27,908 nucleotides of DNA from Pelomonas sp041914785 (GTDB lineage: Bacteria; Pseudomonadota; Gammaproteobacteria; Burkholderiales; Burkholderiaceae_C). Each line of letters starts with the position of its first letter. Positions within the stretch are counted from its first letter, which is position 1. The notes below the pieces were generated by a model. The model was not told the origin of the DNA. It searched no databases and saw nothing but the letters and a program-made list of their open reading frames with translations. Of this stretch, positions 8,801 through 15,363 are shown one piece after another. The DNA is taken from the NCBI GenBank assembly GCA_041914785.1, contig JAYSCT010000065.1, forward strand, positions 1 to 27,908. The letters are read 5' to 3'. The position numbers and the translations under genes were made by a program.

Positions 8801-9233
8801 CGGCGTGACGACCGACCTGAACAGCCGCGAGCAGTTCCGCGCGCTGGTGGAGGGGCTCGACCCCAACAGCGCCACCGGCCGCCAGCAGTTGGCCGCGCTG
8901 CTGCAGCTGCAGGGCAGCTTCGCCACCGTGGCGGACTACCTCACCGAAAGCGGCCTCACGCTGGCCCAGGCCGCCGCGCAGGCGCCCGCCAGCGACGCGC
9001 TGCTCAGCCCGCTGCTCAGCACGGTGGGCCAGCAGCTGCAGCTGGCCCAGCAGAGCATGGATGCGCAGTACGAGACCAGGGATGCCACCCGCATGGTGGT
9101 CGAAGCCCTTGGCCCTGGCGGCTCTATTGCCGCAGCGGTCGAACGCCTCACCAGCGCCATCTCGGCGAGCGGTAACGCAGTAGGCGGGCGCGTTCCCAGC
9201 TACCGGCAGCCTGAAGTCGGCCTGGCCTACTGA
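5841..9233 (+). CDS. Phage tail tape measure protein, lambda GpH type
   Basis: About 1130 residues. The chosen start is GTG at 5841 (MEDLKITLRLEGAEQ), 7 bp after GGAGG; an earlier GTG at 5823 has no such site. The N-terminal third (VSAQLQDFFVQIQGGQAPLTALIQQG, then FAASLINPLTLAGAA) matches the TMP_2 'prophage tail length tape measure' family. A charged, coiled-coil-like centre spans about 370-580. A lambda-type C-terminal motif (LRGFESGKGFAINLRDTLVNMFKTLVLRPIIQPIAA) lies at about 587-625, then Gly/Ala-rich hydrophobic stretches. In phages this protein sets tail length and is ejected into the host. It is uninterrupted, yet no capsid, tube, chaperone or tip gene lies nearby. Roughly 6500-7000 is noticeably less GC-rich than its flanks, suggesting a mosaic gene. 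Function in this element is unknown. Confidence 0.9.
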   Translation: MEDLKITLRLEGAEQVQAGANKAADGLKKVGQAGQQAGQQAQLSGQQMAQVSAQLQDFFVQIQGGQAPLTALIQQGSQLSAVFGGVRGALGAVGGFAASLINPLTLAGAAAAALGFAFLKGQEEASAYSRALVLTGNAAGVTVGQLQAMAQAQAQVVGTQGQAAEALAALAATGKITGISLGTAAEAAVRLARVGVPLEETAKKFAALGKEPLKALIDLNEAENFLTVSVYKQVKALTERGRTAEAASLAQGEYSRVGLERAKRLEAQLGLLEKSWKGVGDKAREAWDYMANVGRPTTVESELKRAEAFSAKLRAAIKGDGLAGPRPTFEAFFGGRSIEKQLADNDALISRLRESVKLGNDVATVEARNAALVKETIKADDDAAEAARKLASERDKDTAALERAIGLTGSYGKDLAELVKLRERGALTEQQYVKAVEAVIKAQPMVREQLEAQAAAQKKAADALDDLLKAEQHRIDGLYKAGEQVAAHVLKLQEEEQALALSVTANMSLAEAIERVTIARLEEAQAKATAANDYGTAAALRAEIEAREKLATLVGRKEAREAAKRGADDAKREWERVTGDIERSLTDALLRGFESGKGFAINLRDTLVNMFKTLVLRPIIQPIAAQTAGGIASMLGYSGNALASTVAGSAGGLGQLGGLGSLLGLQGLGSAFSGGFGLALSGAGGTGLALQGAGSLLGSGAYGQAFGQAAGALAPWALGAGAGIFGGRAISGGYSAFGSSGNAAVNIGTIAGAIFGGPIGAAIGGALGGVVNRAFGRGPKESQGSGLTGTVTSEGFAGQAFSEWLQKGGWFRSDKRGTDYSAVSTEQDAMLDAGVKTLYATTAEYAKALGLPVDAVKGYAASFKVAWGQTEEENQKAIQDAFVNLGEQLASRYAAALAPFQKAGETAAAALTRLSTLQTFSSSLNNLGGVFARVANSSFDAREQLIALAGGMDALGQQALGFAQNYYNRDEIAGLKAKELQAALSSAGVTTDLNSREQFRALVEGLDPNSATGRQQLAALLQLQGSFATVADYLTESGLTLAQAAAQAPASDALLSPLLSTVGQQLQLAQQSMDAQYETRDATRMVVEALGPGGSIAAAVERLTSAISASGNAVGGRVPSYRQPEVGLAY

Positions 9234-9238
9234 TTAAC

Positions 9239-9303
9239 GCACCGCGCCCCCTGCTGCTGATCCCAGCAGGCGAGACCTGACATCCCCGCCAGGCGCGCGG
9301 TGC
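9239..9303 (+). repeat. Structured 65-nt repeat, copy 2 (upstream of HTH gene)
   Basis: Second copy of the element at 5747-5810. Outer stem GCACCGCGC / GCGCGGTGC; inner stem CCTGCTG / CAGCAGG around CTGATCC; a further CCTG / CAGG pairing. TGATCCCAG and CCCCGCCAGGC are conserved in both copies, while inner-stem bases change in a compensating way. It starts 5 bp after the tape measure stop and ends 27 bp before the next start codon. Confidence 0.7.
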
Positions 9304-9330
9304 AACCACTTCGCGGGGGCGGGGATCACC

Positions 9331-10080
9331 ATGAAACACCTGATAGGCGGCGACGCTACGCATTGGCTTGGCGATCAGCCGGTGCGAAACCTTGCTGACT
9401 GGCTGTCGGTCATCGCTCAGCGACAGCGCCTCAGCCTTCGAGCGGCGCACAAGCTGCTGACGGACGCTCTCGCGGCTGAGGCCGGCGCGTCACTGCTGGT
9501 GATGGAACCGAGCGAGGCGCCTTGCCCGGTGCCCGCGCATTGGGGCCGCCCAAAGCCCGCGCCGCCGCCCTCTATGCTCGTGACGCGCAGCTGCGGCCGC
9601 CAGCAACGCATCCCGACGACCTCACGCGGGGGCGAGCCGCTCGATTCGCCGAGCGATGAAGCGTGCGGCCCATTGGCGGCGCTGGCGGCGTTCAATGCGA
9701 CATGGGACCGCAAGCGCGGCGCTGGCACCGTCGATGGACTGCGCGCGTTCTTGAGAGGCGGTGCAGGCCTGGGCGTCACCGACGAAGCAGCGCGGCGGCT
9801 GTGGCCGGCGTTGTTCGCTGAAGAGTCGAAGAAGGTGCAGGCGCCCGCCGTCGTCGCGAAGAAGGCGAGGCCTCGACCTGGCACGCCGGTTCCCGGCCTT
9901 CCTTGCGATGAAGAGCTGGCGCGGGAGCACGCCGAGGCCTTGGTTCATCACCATGACGCCACCGCTCGCTTGGCGGCGAAGTACAACTGCCACAGGTCGA
10001 CGATTCAGCGCCGTGTGAACAAGGGGAACGCGGCGCGGCGCCCGTCGTTCTTCCCGCGCGTTGCTGGCGGCAAGCGCTGA
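9331..10080 (+). CDS. Hypothetical protein with C-terminal helix-turn-helix
   Basis: 249 residues, no named family recognised. The N-terminal part (MKHLIGGDATHWLGDQPVRNLADWLSVIAQRQRLSLRAAHKLLTDAL) looks helical. The middle is Pro/Arg-rich and probably flexible (about 70-110). A second helical region follows (GPLAALAAFNATWDRKRGAG). The C-terminus (AEALVHHHDATARLAAKYNCHRSTIQRRVNKGNAARRPSFF) resembles the helix-turn-helix of invertases and regulators, so DNA binding is likely. The ATG follows a G-rich ribosome binding site (GGGGCGGGGATCACC). The structured repeat at 9239-9303 forms its leader. It is probably an element-specific regulator, but this is inference. Confidence 0.65.
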   Translation: MKHLIGGDATHWLGDQPVRNLADWLSVIAQRQRLSLRAAHKLLTDALAAEAGASLLVMEPSEAPCPVPAHWGRPKPAPPPSMLVTRSCGRQQRIPTTSRGGEPLDSPSDEACGPLAALAAFNATWDRKRGAGTVDGLRAFLRGGAGLGVTDEAARRLWPALFAEESKKVQAPAVVAKKARPRPGTPVPGLPCDEELAREHAEALVHHHDATARLAAKYNCHRSTIQRRVNKGNAARRPSFFPRVAGGKR

Positions 10081-10188
10081 TGCCGCACGCGACTGCCGCA
10101 CAGGCGCCGTGCGGCACTTTCGACGGTTCACCTGCGCTCGCCAAGGGTGTAGCGAACGGCGGCGTGTGCGGCACTTTTGCTGCCGCAC
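10081..10188. repeat. Cluster of TGCCGCAC / GTGCGGCA repeats upstream of the AlpA gene
   Basis: The 8-mer TGCCGCAC or its complement occurs five times: 10081, 10094, 10109 (complement), 10166 (complement) and 10181. They form two perfect 8-bp hairpins with 7-nt loops (10094-10116 and 10166-10188). This is the only gap between the HTH gene and the AlpA gene, so an operator cluster or structured leader is likely. Confidence 0.65.
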
Positions 10189-10236
10189 GGGGACCGTTCG
10201 GAGACTTCGGCCCATCGCAACTACGGATGAGCCGCC

Positions 10237-10503
10237 ATGCAACTCGTCTCCGAAACCCGCCCACAAGTCAAGCGCGACCGCCTGCTGAGGCTGTCCGACG
10301 TGGAGACGGTTACCGCCCTGAAAAAAACGACGATCTACCTCCTGATGAAGCGTGGCGAGTTCCCCCGCTGTGTGCAGGTGACACCGAAGGCCGTCGCCTG
10401 GGCAGAGTCGGCTGTATTGCAGTGGGTGCAAGATCGCATTGCCGCAGCATCGGCCGCCGTCGCGGCGCCCGGCCAGCCTCGCGGCACCGGGAAAACGCAA
10501 TGA
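10237..10503 (+). CDS. AlpA-family transcriptional regulator
   Basis: 88 residues. The core RLLRLSDVETVTALKKTTIYLLMKRGEFPRCVQVTPKAVAWAESAVLQWVQDRIAAA is a textbook AlpA/MerR-like winged helix: a helix-turn-helix 'xxVxxxTxxSxxTIYxLxxxGxFP' followed by 'W....V..W'. AlpA-type proteins act as excisionases or as activators of integrase genes in P4-like elements. The start ATG at 10237 has a weak upstream GGATGAG. The TGA overlaps the next ATG (ATGA at 10500). Sits directly after a cluster of palindromic repeats that could be its binding sites. Confidence 0.9.
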   Translation: MQLVSETRPQVKRDRLLRLSDVETVTALKKTTIYLLMKRGEFPRCVQVTPKAVAWAESAVLQWVQDRIAAASAAVAAPGQPRGTGKTQ

Positions 10504-11111
10504 GCGCCGCCATCGCGCCCGGGCAGGCCCCGCAGCTCGACCCCGCCGACGTGCTGGCCGACGCCCGCGCCGCTGCCTTCTACGACTTGCAGCCCGAGGC
10601 CTGCCGGCTGGTCAGCGTGCTGCGGCTGTGCTTCGCCACCGAGGCGCAGGCGTTCGCAGCGTTGGAGCGCGCCTGCTTTCTGCTGGTGAAGCATTGCGAA
10701 GCCGACGAGGTGGCCTGCCTGGATGCCGAGCCTTGGCCGCTGGTGCCTCGCCAGCTGTTTGGCGGCCTTGTGGCTCGCCTGGGTGATGAACTCAAGTGCG
10801 ACCGGCGCGCAGGGCCGGCGCTCGGCTGGGCCTGCTTCCGGGCGTTGCGCGACGGCGCTGCGCATCTGGCCACCGCTGCGCGACTGGAGCCGCGCGACGG
10901 GCACGTTATGCGGCGGCCCGGTGGGCTGCGCCTGGCGCCGTCCGCGTTCGGTGGCGAGCGGCTACGCGCCCAGCTGTTGCCAGTCGCCCCGTCGCCCGGC
11001 GTGCCTGGCGGCGATGTGCTGCGCATCACCTGGGAAGACAACGGGCGTCTTGTCGTGCAGAGCATGCCCGGCCGCTTCGGCGACGTCGATTGCACCGCCG
11101 AGCCCGAGTAG
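10500..11111 (+). CDS. Hypothetical protein of the element
   Basis: 203 residues, starting at the ATG that overlaps the AlpA stop codon. No family recognised. The N-terminal half is helical and rich in Ala/Leu/Cys (AAAFYDLQPEACRLVSVLRLCFATEAQAFAALERACFLLVKHCEADEVACLD). The C-terminal half has beta-like stretches (GDVLRITWEDNGRLVVQSMPGRFGDVDC). No signal peptide or membrane segment. The four-base overlap suggests coupled translation with the AlpA gene. The open frame extends upstream to 10080 but those codons overlap the AlpA gene and its repeat-rich leader, so the short form is preferred. Confidence 0.65.
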   Translation: MSAAIAPGQAPQLDPADVLADARAAAFYDLQPEACRLVSVLRLCFATEAQAFAALERACFLLVKHCEADEVACLDAEPWPLVPRQLFGGLVARLGDELKCDRRAGPALGWACFRALRDGAAHLATAARLEPRDGHVMRRPGGLRLAPSAFGGERLRAQLLPVAPSPGVPGGDVLRITWEDNGRLVVQSMPGRFGDVDCTAEPE

Positions 11112-11184
11112 CTCACGCGCGCCCACAGGCGCTTTCCAGGCCCACGCCCCATCCCACCGAAGAACGACAACACCATGCCCGCCA

Positions 11185-11214
11185 TTGCCCGATCCAGGCC
11201 CGCGCCCGTACACT
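11185..11214 (+). promoter_or_regulatory. Candidate promoter for the C4-like leader RNA
   Basis: TTGCCC at 11185-11190 and TACACT at 11209-11214, 18-bp spacer. Transcription would begin near 11221, right at the start of the structured leader. Confidence 0.5.
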
Positions 11215-11220
11215 GCGGCC

Positions 11221-11400
11221 AGGTGCTTGAAAACACCCCGAGTTCAGCGGTTGGCCGCCCCGACAGTGCGGCTTTGTCACGCCCCTATTCCGTACGGTCA
11301 AAGGGCGGGATGGGCCTATCCGCAAGGACGGCCGCGCGACTGAACTCGCGTTTTCAACATCCCGCCCACCCTCATGCGCTTGAAAACGCCTTGGGGTGGT
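11221..11400 (+). ncRNA. C4 / P4-CI-like antisense RNA leader (phage immunity RNA)
   Basis: A non-coding leader with the features of C4-type phage antisense RNAs. CGAGTTCAG (11239-11247) pairs with CTGAACTCG (11340-11348), with inner GGCCG/CGGCC pairing, closing a roughly 110-nt domain. Inside are CCGTACGG and an ACGCCC...GGGCG hairpin. GGGCGGGATG (11303-11312) is exactly complementary to CATCCCGCCC (11358-11367) just downstream, as the antisense and target boxes are in C4 and P4 CI. CTTGAAAACNCC occurs at both ends (11225 and 11379). One frame reads GQRAGWAYPQGRPRD, a phrase common in annotations of such leaders ('ash'-like). It precedes the replication genes. Family assignment is from memory of the pattern, not a search. 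Confidence 0.65.
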
Positions 11401-11430
11401 CTTCAGACGCTCGTTCAGGAGCCTGTGACC

Positions 11431-11616
11431 ATGACCGCAACGCAAGCCGGCCGTTCGGCCGCATCTGTGCGCACCGCCGCACGCCTCGCGCCCTCGGCGC
11501 CCCCTCACTACCTGCGCCGCGTGGCGCGTTTCATCGTGCTGCGCGCTGCGCTGGGCGGCCGGCTGAGCTGGCCCGCTGCGCTGCTGGTGCTGCAATGGCT
11601 GGAGGCGCAGCCATGA
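11431..11616 (+). CDS. Small hypothetical protein downstream of the C4-like leader
   Basis: 61 residues from the ATG at 11431 (MTATQAGRSAASVRTAARL...FIVLRAALGGRLSWPAALLVLQWLEAQP). An earlier in-frame ATG at 11374 lies inside the structured leader and is less likely. The basic N-terminus followed by a hydrophobic C-terminal half suggests a small membrane-associated or helical peptide. Small proteins in this position, first after a C4/CI leader, are typical of P1- and P4-like phages (Icd, Kil). Its stop overlaps the next start by 4 bp (ATGA). Function not known. Confidence 0.6.
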   Translation: MTATQAGRSAASVRTAARLAPSAPPHYLRRVARFIVLRAALGGRLSWPAALLVLQWLEAQP

Positions 11617-12041
11617 GCGCCCGCCGCACCACCAAGCTCGCCGCTCAGGTCGATGACCTGACGGCCGCGCAAGCGGTCCTGCGCCGGTTCACACAGAAGG
11701 GCGCCATTACCCGTGCCGTCGACTTCAAGCCGGTCCGTCGATTCGACTTCAATGACCGTCTCAGCGTCGCGGCGCTGGAGTTGCGCGGACAGATGGCTAC
11801 CGACCCAGCTCTTTCCAGCGATGCCGGCGCTTGGCTCGCCAGACTCAAGAGCCGCGGCGCCGGGCACTGCAGCGCGTTGCATGGGGCAGGCGAAGGCCTG
11901 CATGTACTGGTGCTGGACGCTCGGGCCGTTGCTGAGTTGCAGGATGCAGCGGCCGAGCACCGTGCCGCCGTCGAAAGGTTCGATCAGTTGCAAGCGGACC
12001 TCGCTGAGCTGGCACGGCGGCGCGGCAGGGGGCAATCGTGA
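11613..12041 (+). CDS. Hypothetical protein of the element
   Basis: 142 residues from the ATG at 11613, which has GGAGG 7 bp upstream and overlaps the previous stop codon. Sequence MSARRTTKLAAQVDDLTAAQAVLRRFTQKGAITRAVDFKPVRRFDFNDRLSVAALELRGQMA... ends in a charged helical tail (AEHRAAVERFDQLQADLAELARRRGRGQS) that could form a coiled coil. No family recognised. Its TGA overlaps the GTG of the next gene (GTGA). The frame stays open upstream, but those codons cover the leader RNA and the preceding gene. As part of a coupled chain ending in the replication protein it may have a role in replication or copy control; this is inference. Confidence 0.65.
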   Translation: MSARRTTKLAAQVDDLTAAQAVLRRFTQKGAITRAVDFKPVRRFDFNDRLSVAALELRGQMATDPALSSDAGAWLARLKSRGAGHCSALHGAGEGLHVLVLDARAVAELQDAAAEHRAAVERFDQLQADLAELARRRGRGQS

Positions 12042-12358
12042 GCACGGGCAAGTTCCCTCGGTACATGTCCAATGAGTATCTGGCGGACCCTGCCAACGTG
12101 CTTTCCCTGATCGCGGTGCACCTGCAATTGGCGAACGAAGAACTCGCTGACGCTACCGGCCTGGAGCGCCCACGCGAGAAGTTGGCGCAGATCTCTCGCA
12201 CTTTGCAGAAGCTGGCTGATTTAGCCGACAAAGCCAGTCATCAAGCACGGCTTTGGGGGGCGTTGAGCGCCTCTGAACGTGACGGCGTTCGCGAAATGCT
12301 GCGGAAGCCGCAGCAGGGGCCGGCCGCAGGTGGTAGCTCACGGGCAGAAGGCGGCTGA
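12038..12358 (+). CDS. Small hypothetical protein preceding the replication gene
   Basis: 106 residues with GTG start at 12038, preceded by AGGGGGC; an in-frame ATG at 12065 is the alternative. MSTGKFPRYMSNEYLADPANVLSLIAVHLQLANEELADATGLERPREKLAQISRTLQKLADLADKASHQARLWG is almost wholly helical, with heptad-like spacing; no signal peptide. No family recognised. The TGA overlaps the ATG of the replication protein gene by one base (TGATG), so translation is coupled. Such small proteins before satellite primases are common; function unknown. Confidence 0.65.
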   Translation: MSTGKFPRYMSNEYLADPANVLSLIAVHLQLANEELADATGLERPREKLAQISRTLQKLADLADKASHQARLWGALSASERDGVREMLRKPQQGPAAGGSSRAEGG

Positions 12359-15300
12359 TGGCAACGCGTCGCATCAATTCGACTCCGCGCGTCATCACGC
12401 CCGAGCTGATCCGCCTTGCCCTCGGCTACATCGCGCCCGATGTAGACCGGGAAACGTGGGTGCGCCTCGGTATGGCCGTGAAGGCCGAGCTTGGCGCCGA
12501 GGGCTTCGACCTGTGGGATGCGTGGAGTAGCGATGCCAAGGGCTACAGCGCGACCGATGCCCGTGACACCTGGCGCAGCATCAAGGCAGGCGGACGCGTG
12601 ACGGTGGGGACGCTGTTTGGCATCGCCAAGGAACACGGCTTCCGCTTCCCCAATGACGACGCCCACGCCCTCTCGCCTGAAGCTGCGGCAGAGATCGAGC
12701 GCAAGCAGACCGAGCAGCGCGCGCGCCGCCAGGCCTCCATTGCAGCCGAGGCCGAGCAGTACCGTCGGCGCGCTGAGGATGCCGCCCGGTACGCTGCCGA
12801 GCTGTGGGGCGAAGCGGCGGCCGATGGTGCCAGCCCGTACCTGCTGCGCAAGGGCGTCAAGGCCCATGGGTTGCGCTTCGGCGCTGCCGGCATGCTGCTG
12901 GTGCCGATGCAGGATGCAGCCGGCGAGCTGCATAACCTGCAGCGCATCGCGCCGCAGCCGCCCACCGAGGAAGAGAAGGCGCGCGGACTCACGGAAAAAC
13001 GCTTCCTGGCCGGTGGCCGCAAGCGCGGGCTTTTCCATGTCATCGGCGCGCCGGCCAGCGACGGTGCGGCGCCTGATCTGGTGCTGATCGCCGAGGGGTA
13101 CGCAACCGCAGCCACGTTGCACGAAGCGAGCGGCATGCCGGCCGTGGTGGCCTTCGATGCGGGCAACCTGGCCGCCGTGGCCGAAGCCATGCCAGCCCGC
13201 TTCCCCGGCGCCCGCTTCCTGGTGTGCGCTGACCATGACGCCGAAACGGAAGCCCGCAGCGGCAAGAACCCGGGCCGGGATGGCGCAGAGAAGGCGGCCC
13301 GCAAGCTCCGCGCCCTCGGCTGCGCGGCGGCCGTGCTGCTGCCTGAAGGGTTGCCCAGCGGCGGGACCGACTTCAACGACCTTGCCGCCGCTGCGGGCCT
13401 GGATGCGGTGGCGTGGCAGGTGGGTGCTGGTGCTGCGGCGCCGACTCTCGACCCGGCGCCCCGCAAGCGCAAGCCCGCGCAGGGCCAGCAAGCGCCCGCA
13501 GGCGCTGCGAATGAGGGCGTGGCAGTGCCAGAGCATGCGGCGGACGATCCAGGCCCGCCAGAAGGCCTCCAGGCCACGGCGCCGGGCGGGCGGGACCCGT
13601 TCACGCTCGATGAACGGGGCGTGTGGTTCATCGCGCGCGACAGCCAGGGCGACGACCGACCGGCACAGTGGGTGTGCGCGCCGCTGCAGGTGACGGCTCG
13701 CACCCGTGATGACGCGGCGAACGGCTGGGGCTACCTGCTGGAGTTCAGCGACCCGGACGGCAACCCCAAGCAGTGGGCCATGCCCGTGGCCATGCTGAGC
13801 GGCGAGGGCGCCGAGTGGGCCGCGCGCCTGGCGGACATGGGCCTGGAGATCGCGCACGGCCCGGCAGCTCGCAACCGCGTCGGCCAGTACATCAAGACGC
13901 GGCCATCTGCCGAACGCGTCACCTGCACTGACCGCGTGGGCTGGCACGGGGGGGCCTATGTGCTGCCCAGTCGGTGCATCGGCGAGGCCGAGGGCCGGCG
14001 CTACGTGTTTCAGTCCGAAGCGGGCATGGAAGACACGTTCCGCCAGCGCGGCGACCTGGACACCTGGCGGGCCACTGTGGCGGCGCCGTGCGTGGGCAAT
14101 AGCCGCTTTGTGTTCGCGGTGAGCTGCGCTTTCGCTGGGGCGCTGCTGCTGCCTGCCGGCGTTGAAAGCGGCGGCTTCCACTTCCGCAGCGGGTCCAGCC
14201 AGGGCAAGACGTCGGCCCTGCGGATCGCGGCCAGCGTGTGGGGCCGGGCGGACTACGTGAAGCGCTGGCGCACCACCGATAACGCATTGGAAGCCACCGC
14301 CGTGCAGCACAGCGACGGCCTGCTGATCCTGGACGAGATTGCGCAGCTTGACGCGGCAAAGGCCGGGGAGTGCGCATACATGCTCGCCAACGAGCAGGAG
14401 AAGGGTCGCAACACCCGAGGCGGATTGAATCGCAAGCAGCGGACCTGGCGCCTGCTGTTCCTGTCGTCGGGTGAAGTGAGCTTGTCCACGCACATGGCCG
14501 AGGCCGGCAAACGCGTGATGGCGGGCCAGGAAGTGCGCATGGTGGACATTCCGCTGGACGCGGGCCAGGGAATGGGCGGGGTAGAGGCGCTGCACGGGCA
14601 TGCGACGCCCGGCGCCCTGGTGGAGGCTATGACGGCCGCAGCGGGGCGCTGCTATGGCGTGGCGGGCCGCGCTTGGCTGGAATGGGCCTGCAGCCATCAA
14701 TCCGCGCTGGCTGAGCGCCTGGGCGAGACGGTCGACCAGCTGCGCGCAGGCATGCTGTCGAACGGTGGCGGAGAGCAGGTGCGCCGTGTGGCCCGACGCT
14801 TTGCGCTGGTGGCCGCCGCTGGTGAGCTGGCCAGCGAAGCAGGCATCACTGGATGGGCGCCCGGCATCGCAACGGCCGGCGTGCGCCGCTGCTTTGACGA
14901 CTGGCTGTCGGCGCGTGGCCACCTGGACAACGGCGAAGACGCTGCGGCGCTGAGCCAGGTCCGGGCCTTCGTGGAAAAAAACGGTGATGCGCTGTTCACC
15001 TGGATGCACCGCACGCATGACGACCACCGGCCGAACACGGCACTGCGGGCAGGCTTCAAGCGCTTGGTGGACAGCCAAGGCCAGGCGCTGAATATGGACG
15101 AGGCGCAGGACTACATGGATCGCCACGCATCATCAAAGTCGTCAGAGAAGTTCAACGCGTCGACGGATTACCTCATCCTGCCTGAGGCGTGGAGGCGCGA
15201 CGTGTGCAAGGGGCTAGACGCTGCCGCAGTGGCCGAGCTGATGCGCAAGCGCGGCCACCTGGTGCACGAAGCGGGCCGCCTGACGAAGAGCTACCGCGTC

Positions 15301-15363
15301 CCCGGCCTGGGAAAGACGAAGCTGTACTACCTCAAGGCGTCGGTGCTGTCGGACGAGCTCTGA
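12358..15363 (+). CDS. Replication protein: PriCT-2, Toprim and DUF927 helicase-like domains
   Basis: 1001 residues. About 13-95: PriCT-2 domain (LALGYIAPDVDRETWVRLGMAVKAEL...YSATDARDTWRSIK). About 140-360: zinc-less primase/Toprim region with catalytic-type acidic motifs LIAEGYATAATLHEASG, LVCADHDAET and GGTDFNDLA. About 415-700: DUF927 ATPase module with RVGWHGGAYVLPSR, Walker A GSSQGKTS (about 612-619), and Walker B GLLILDEIAQ (about 655). The combination of primase-like and helicase-like parts in one chain resembles the alpha protein of satellite P4 and similar replication proteins of integrative elements. It probably opens and primes the candidate origin at 15749-16028. All motifs look intact. 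Its tail overlaps the convergent minus-strand AlpA-like gene by 37 bp. Confidence 0.92.
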   Translation: MATRRINSTPRVITPELIRLALGYIAPDVDRETWVRLGMAVKAELGAEGFDLWDAWSSDAKGYSATDARDTWRSIKAGGRVTVGTLFGIAKEHGFRFPNDDAHALSPEAAAEIERKQTEQRARRQASIAAEAEQYRRRAEDAARYAAELWGEAAADGASPYLLRKGVKAHGLRFGAAGMLLVPMQDAAGELHNLQRIAPQPPTEEEKARGLTEKRFLAGGRKRGLFHVIGAPASDGAAPDLVLIAEGYATAATLHEASGMPAVVAFDAGNLAAVAEAMPARFPGARFLVCADHDAETEARSGKNPGRDGAEKAARKLRALGCAAAVLLPEGLPSGGTDFNDLAAAAGLDAVAWQVGAGAAAPTLDPAPRKRKPAQGQQAPAGAANEGVAVPEHAADDPGPPEGLQATAPGGRDPFTLDERGVWFIARDSQGDDRPAQWVCAPLQVTARTRDDAANGWGYLLEFSDPDGNPKQWAMPVAMLSGEGAEWAARLADMGLEIAHGPAARNRVGQYIKTRPSAERVTCTDRVGWHGGAYVLPSRCIGEAEGRRYVFQSEAGMEDTFRQRGDLDTWRATVAAPCVGNSRFVFAVSCAFAGALLLPAGVESGGFHFRSGSSQGKTSALRIAASVWGRADYVKRWRTTDNALEATAVQHSDGLLILDEIAQLDAAKAGECAYMLANEQEKGRNTRGGLNRKQRTWRLLFLSSGEVSLSTHMAEAGKRVMAGQEVRMVDIPLDAGQGMGGVEALHGHATPGALVEAMTAAAGRCYGVAGRAWLEWACSHQSALAERLGETVDQLRAGMLSNGGGEQVRRVARRFALVAAAGELASEAGITGWAPGIATAGVRRCFDDWLSARGHLDNGEDAAALSQVRAFVEKNGDALFTWMHRTHDDHRPNTALRAGFKRLVDSQGQALNMDEAQDYMDRHASSKSSEKFNASTDYLILPEAWRRDVCKGLDAAAVAELMRKRGHLVHEAGRLTKSYRVPGLGKTKLYYLKASVLSDEL

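Noticed and set aside
5747..9303. Integron attC sites flanking a gene cassette
   Set aside because: The two repeats have paired ends but lack the GTTRRRY / RYYYAAC core sites, and the integrase is phage-like, not IntI.
9239..9303. Diversity-generating retroelement target at the end of the tape measure gene
   Set aside because: There is a hairpin after the gene, but no reverse transcriptase and no template repeat in the window.
12241..15126. Very long minus-strand open frame (961 codons) opposite the replication gene
   Set aside because: High GC keeps the antisense frame open; its protein is His/Gln/Arg-rich with no motifs, whereas the plus strand shows clear PriCT-2, Toprim and ATPase motifs.
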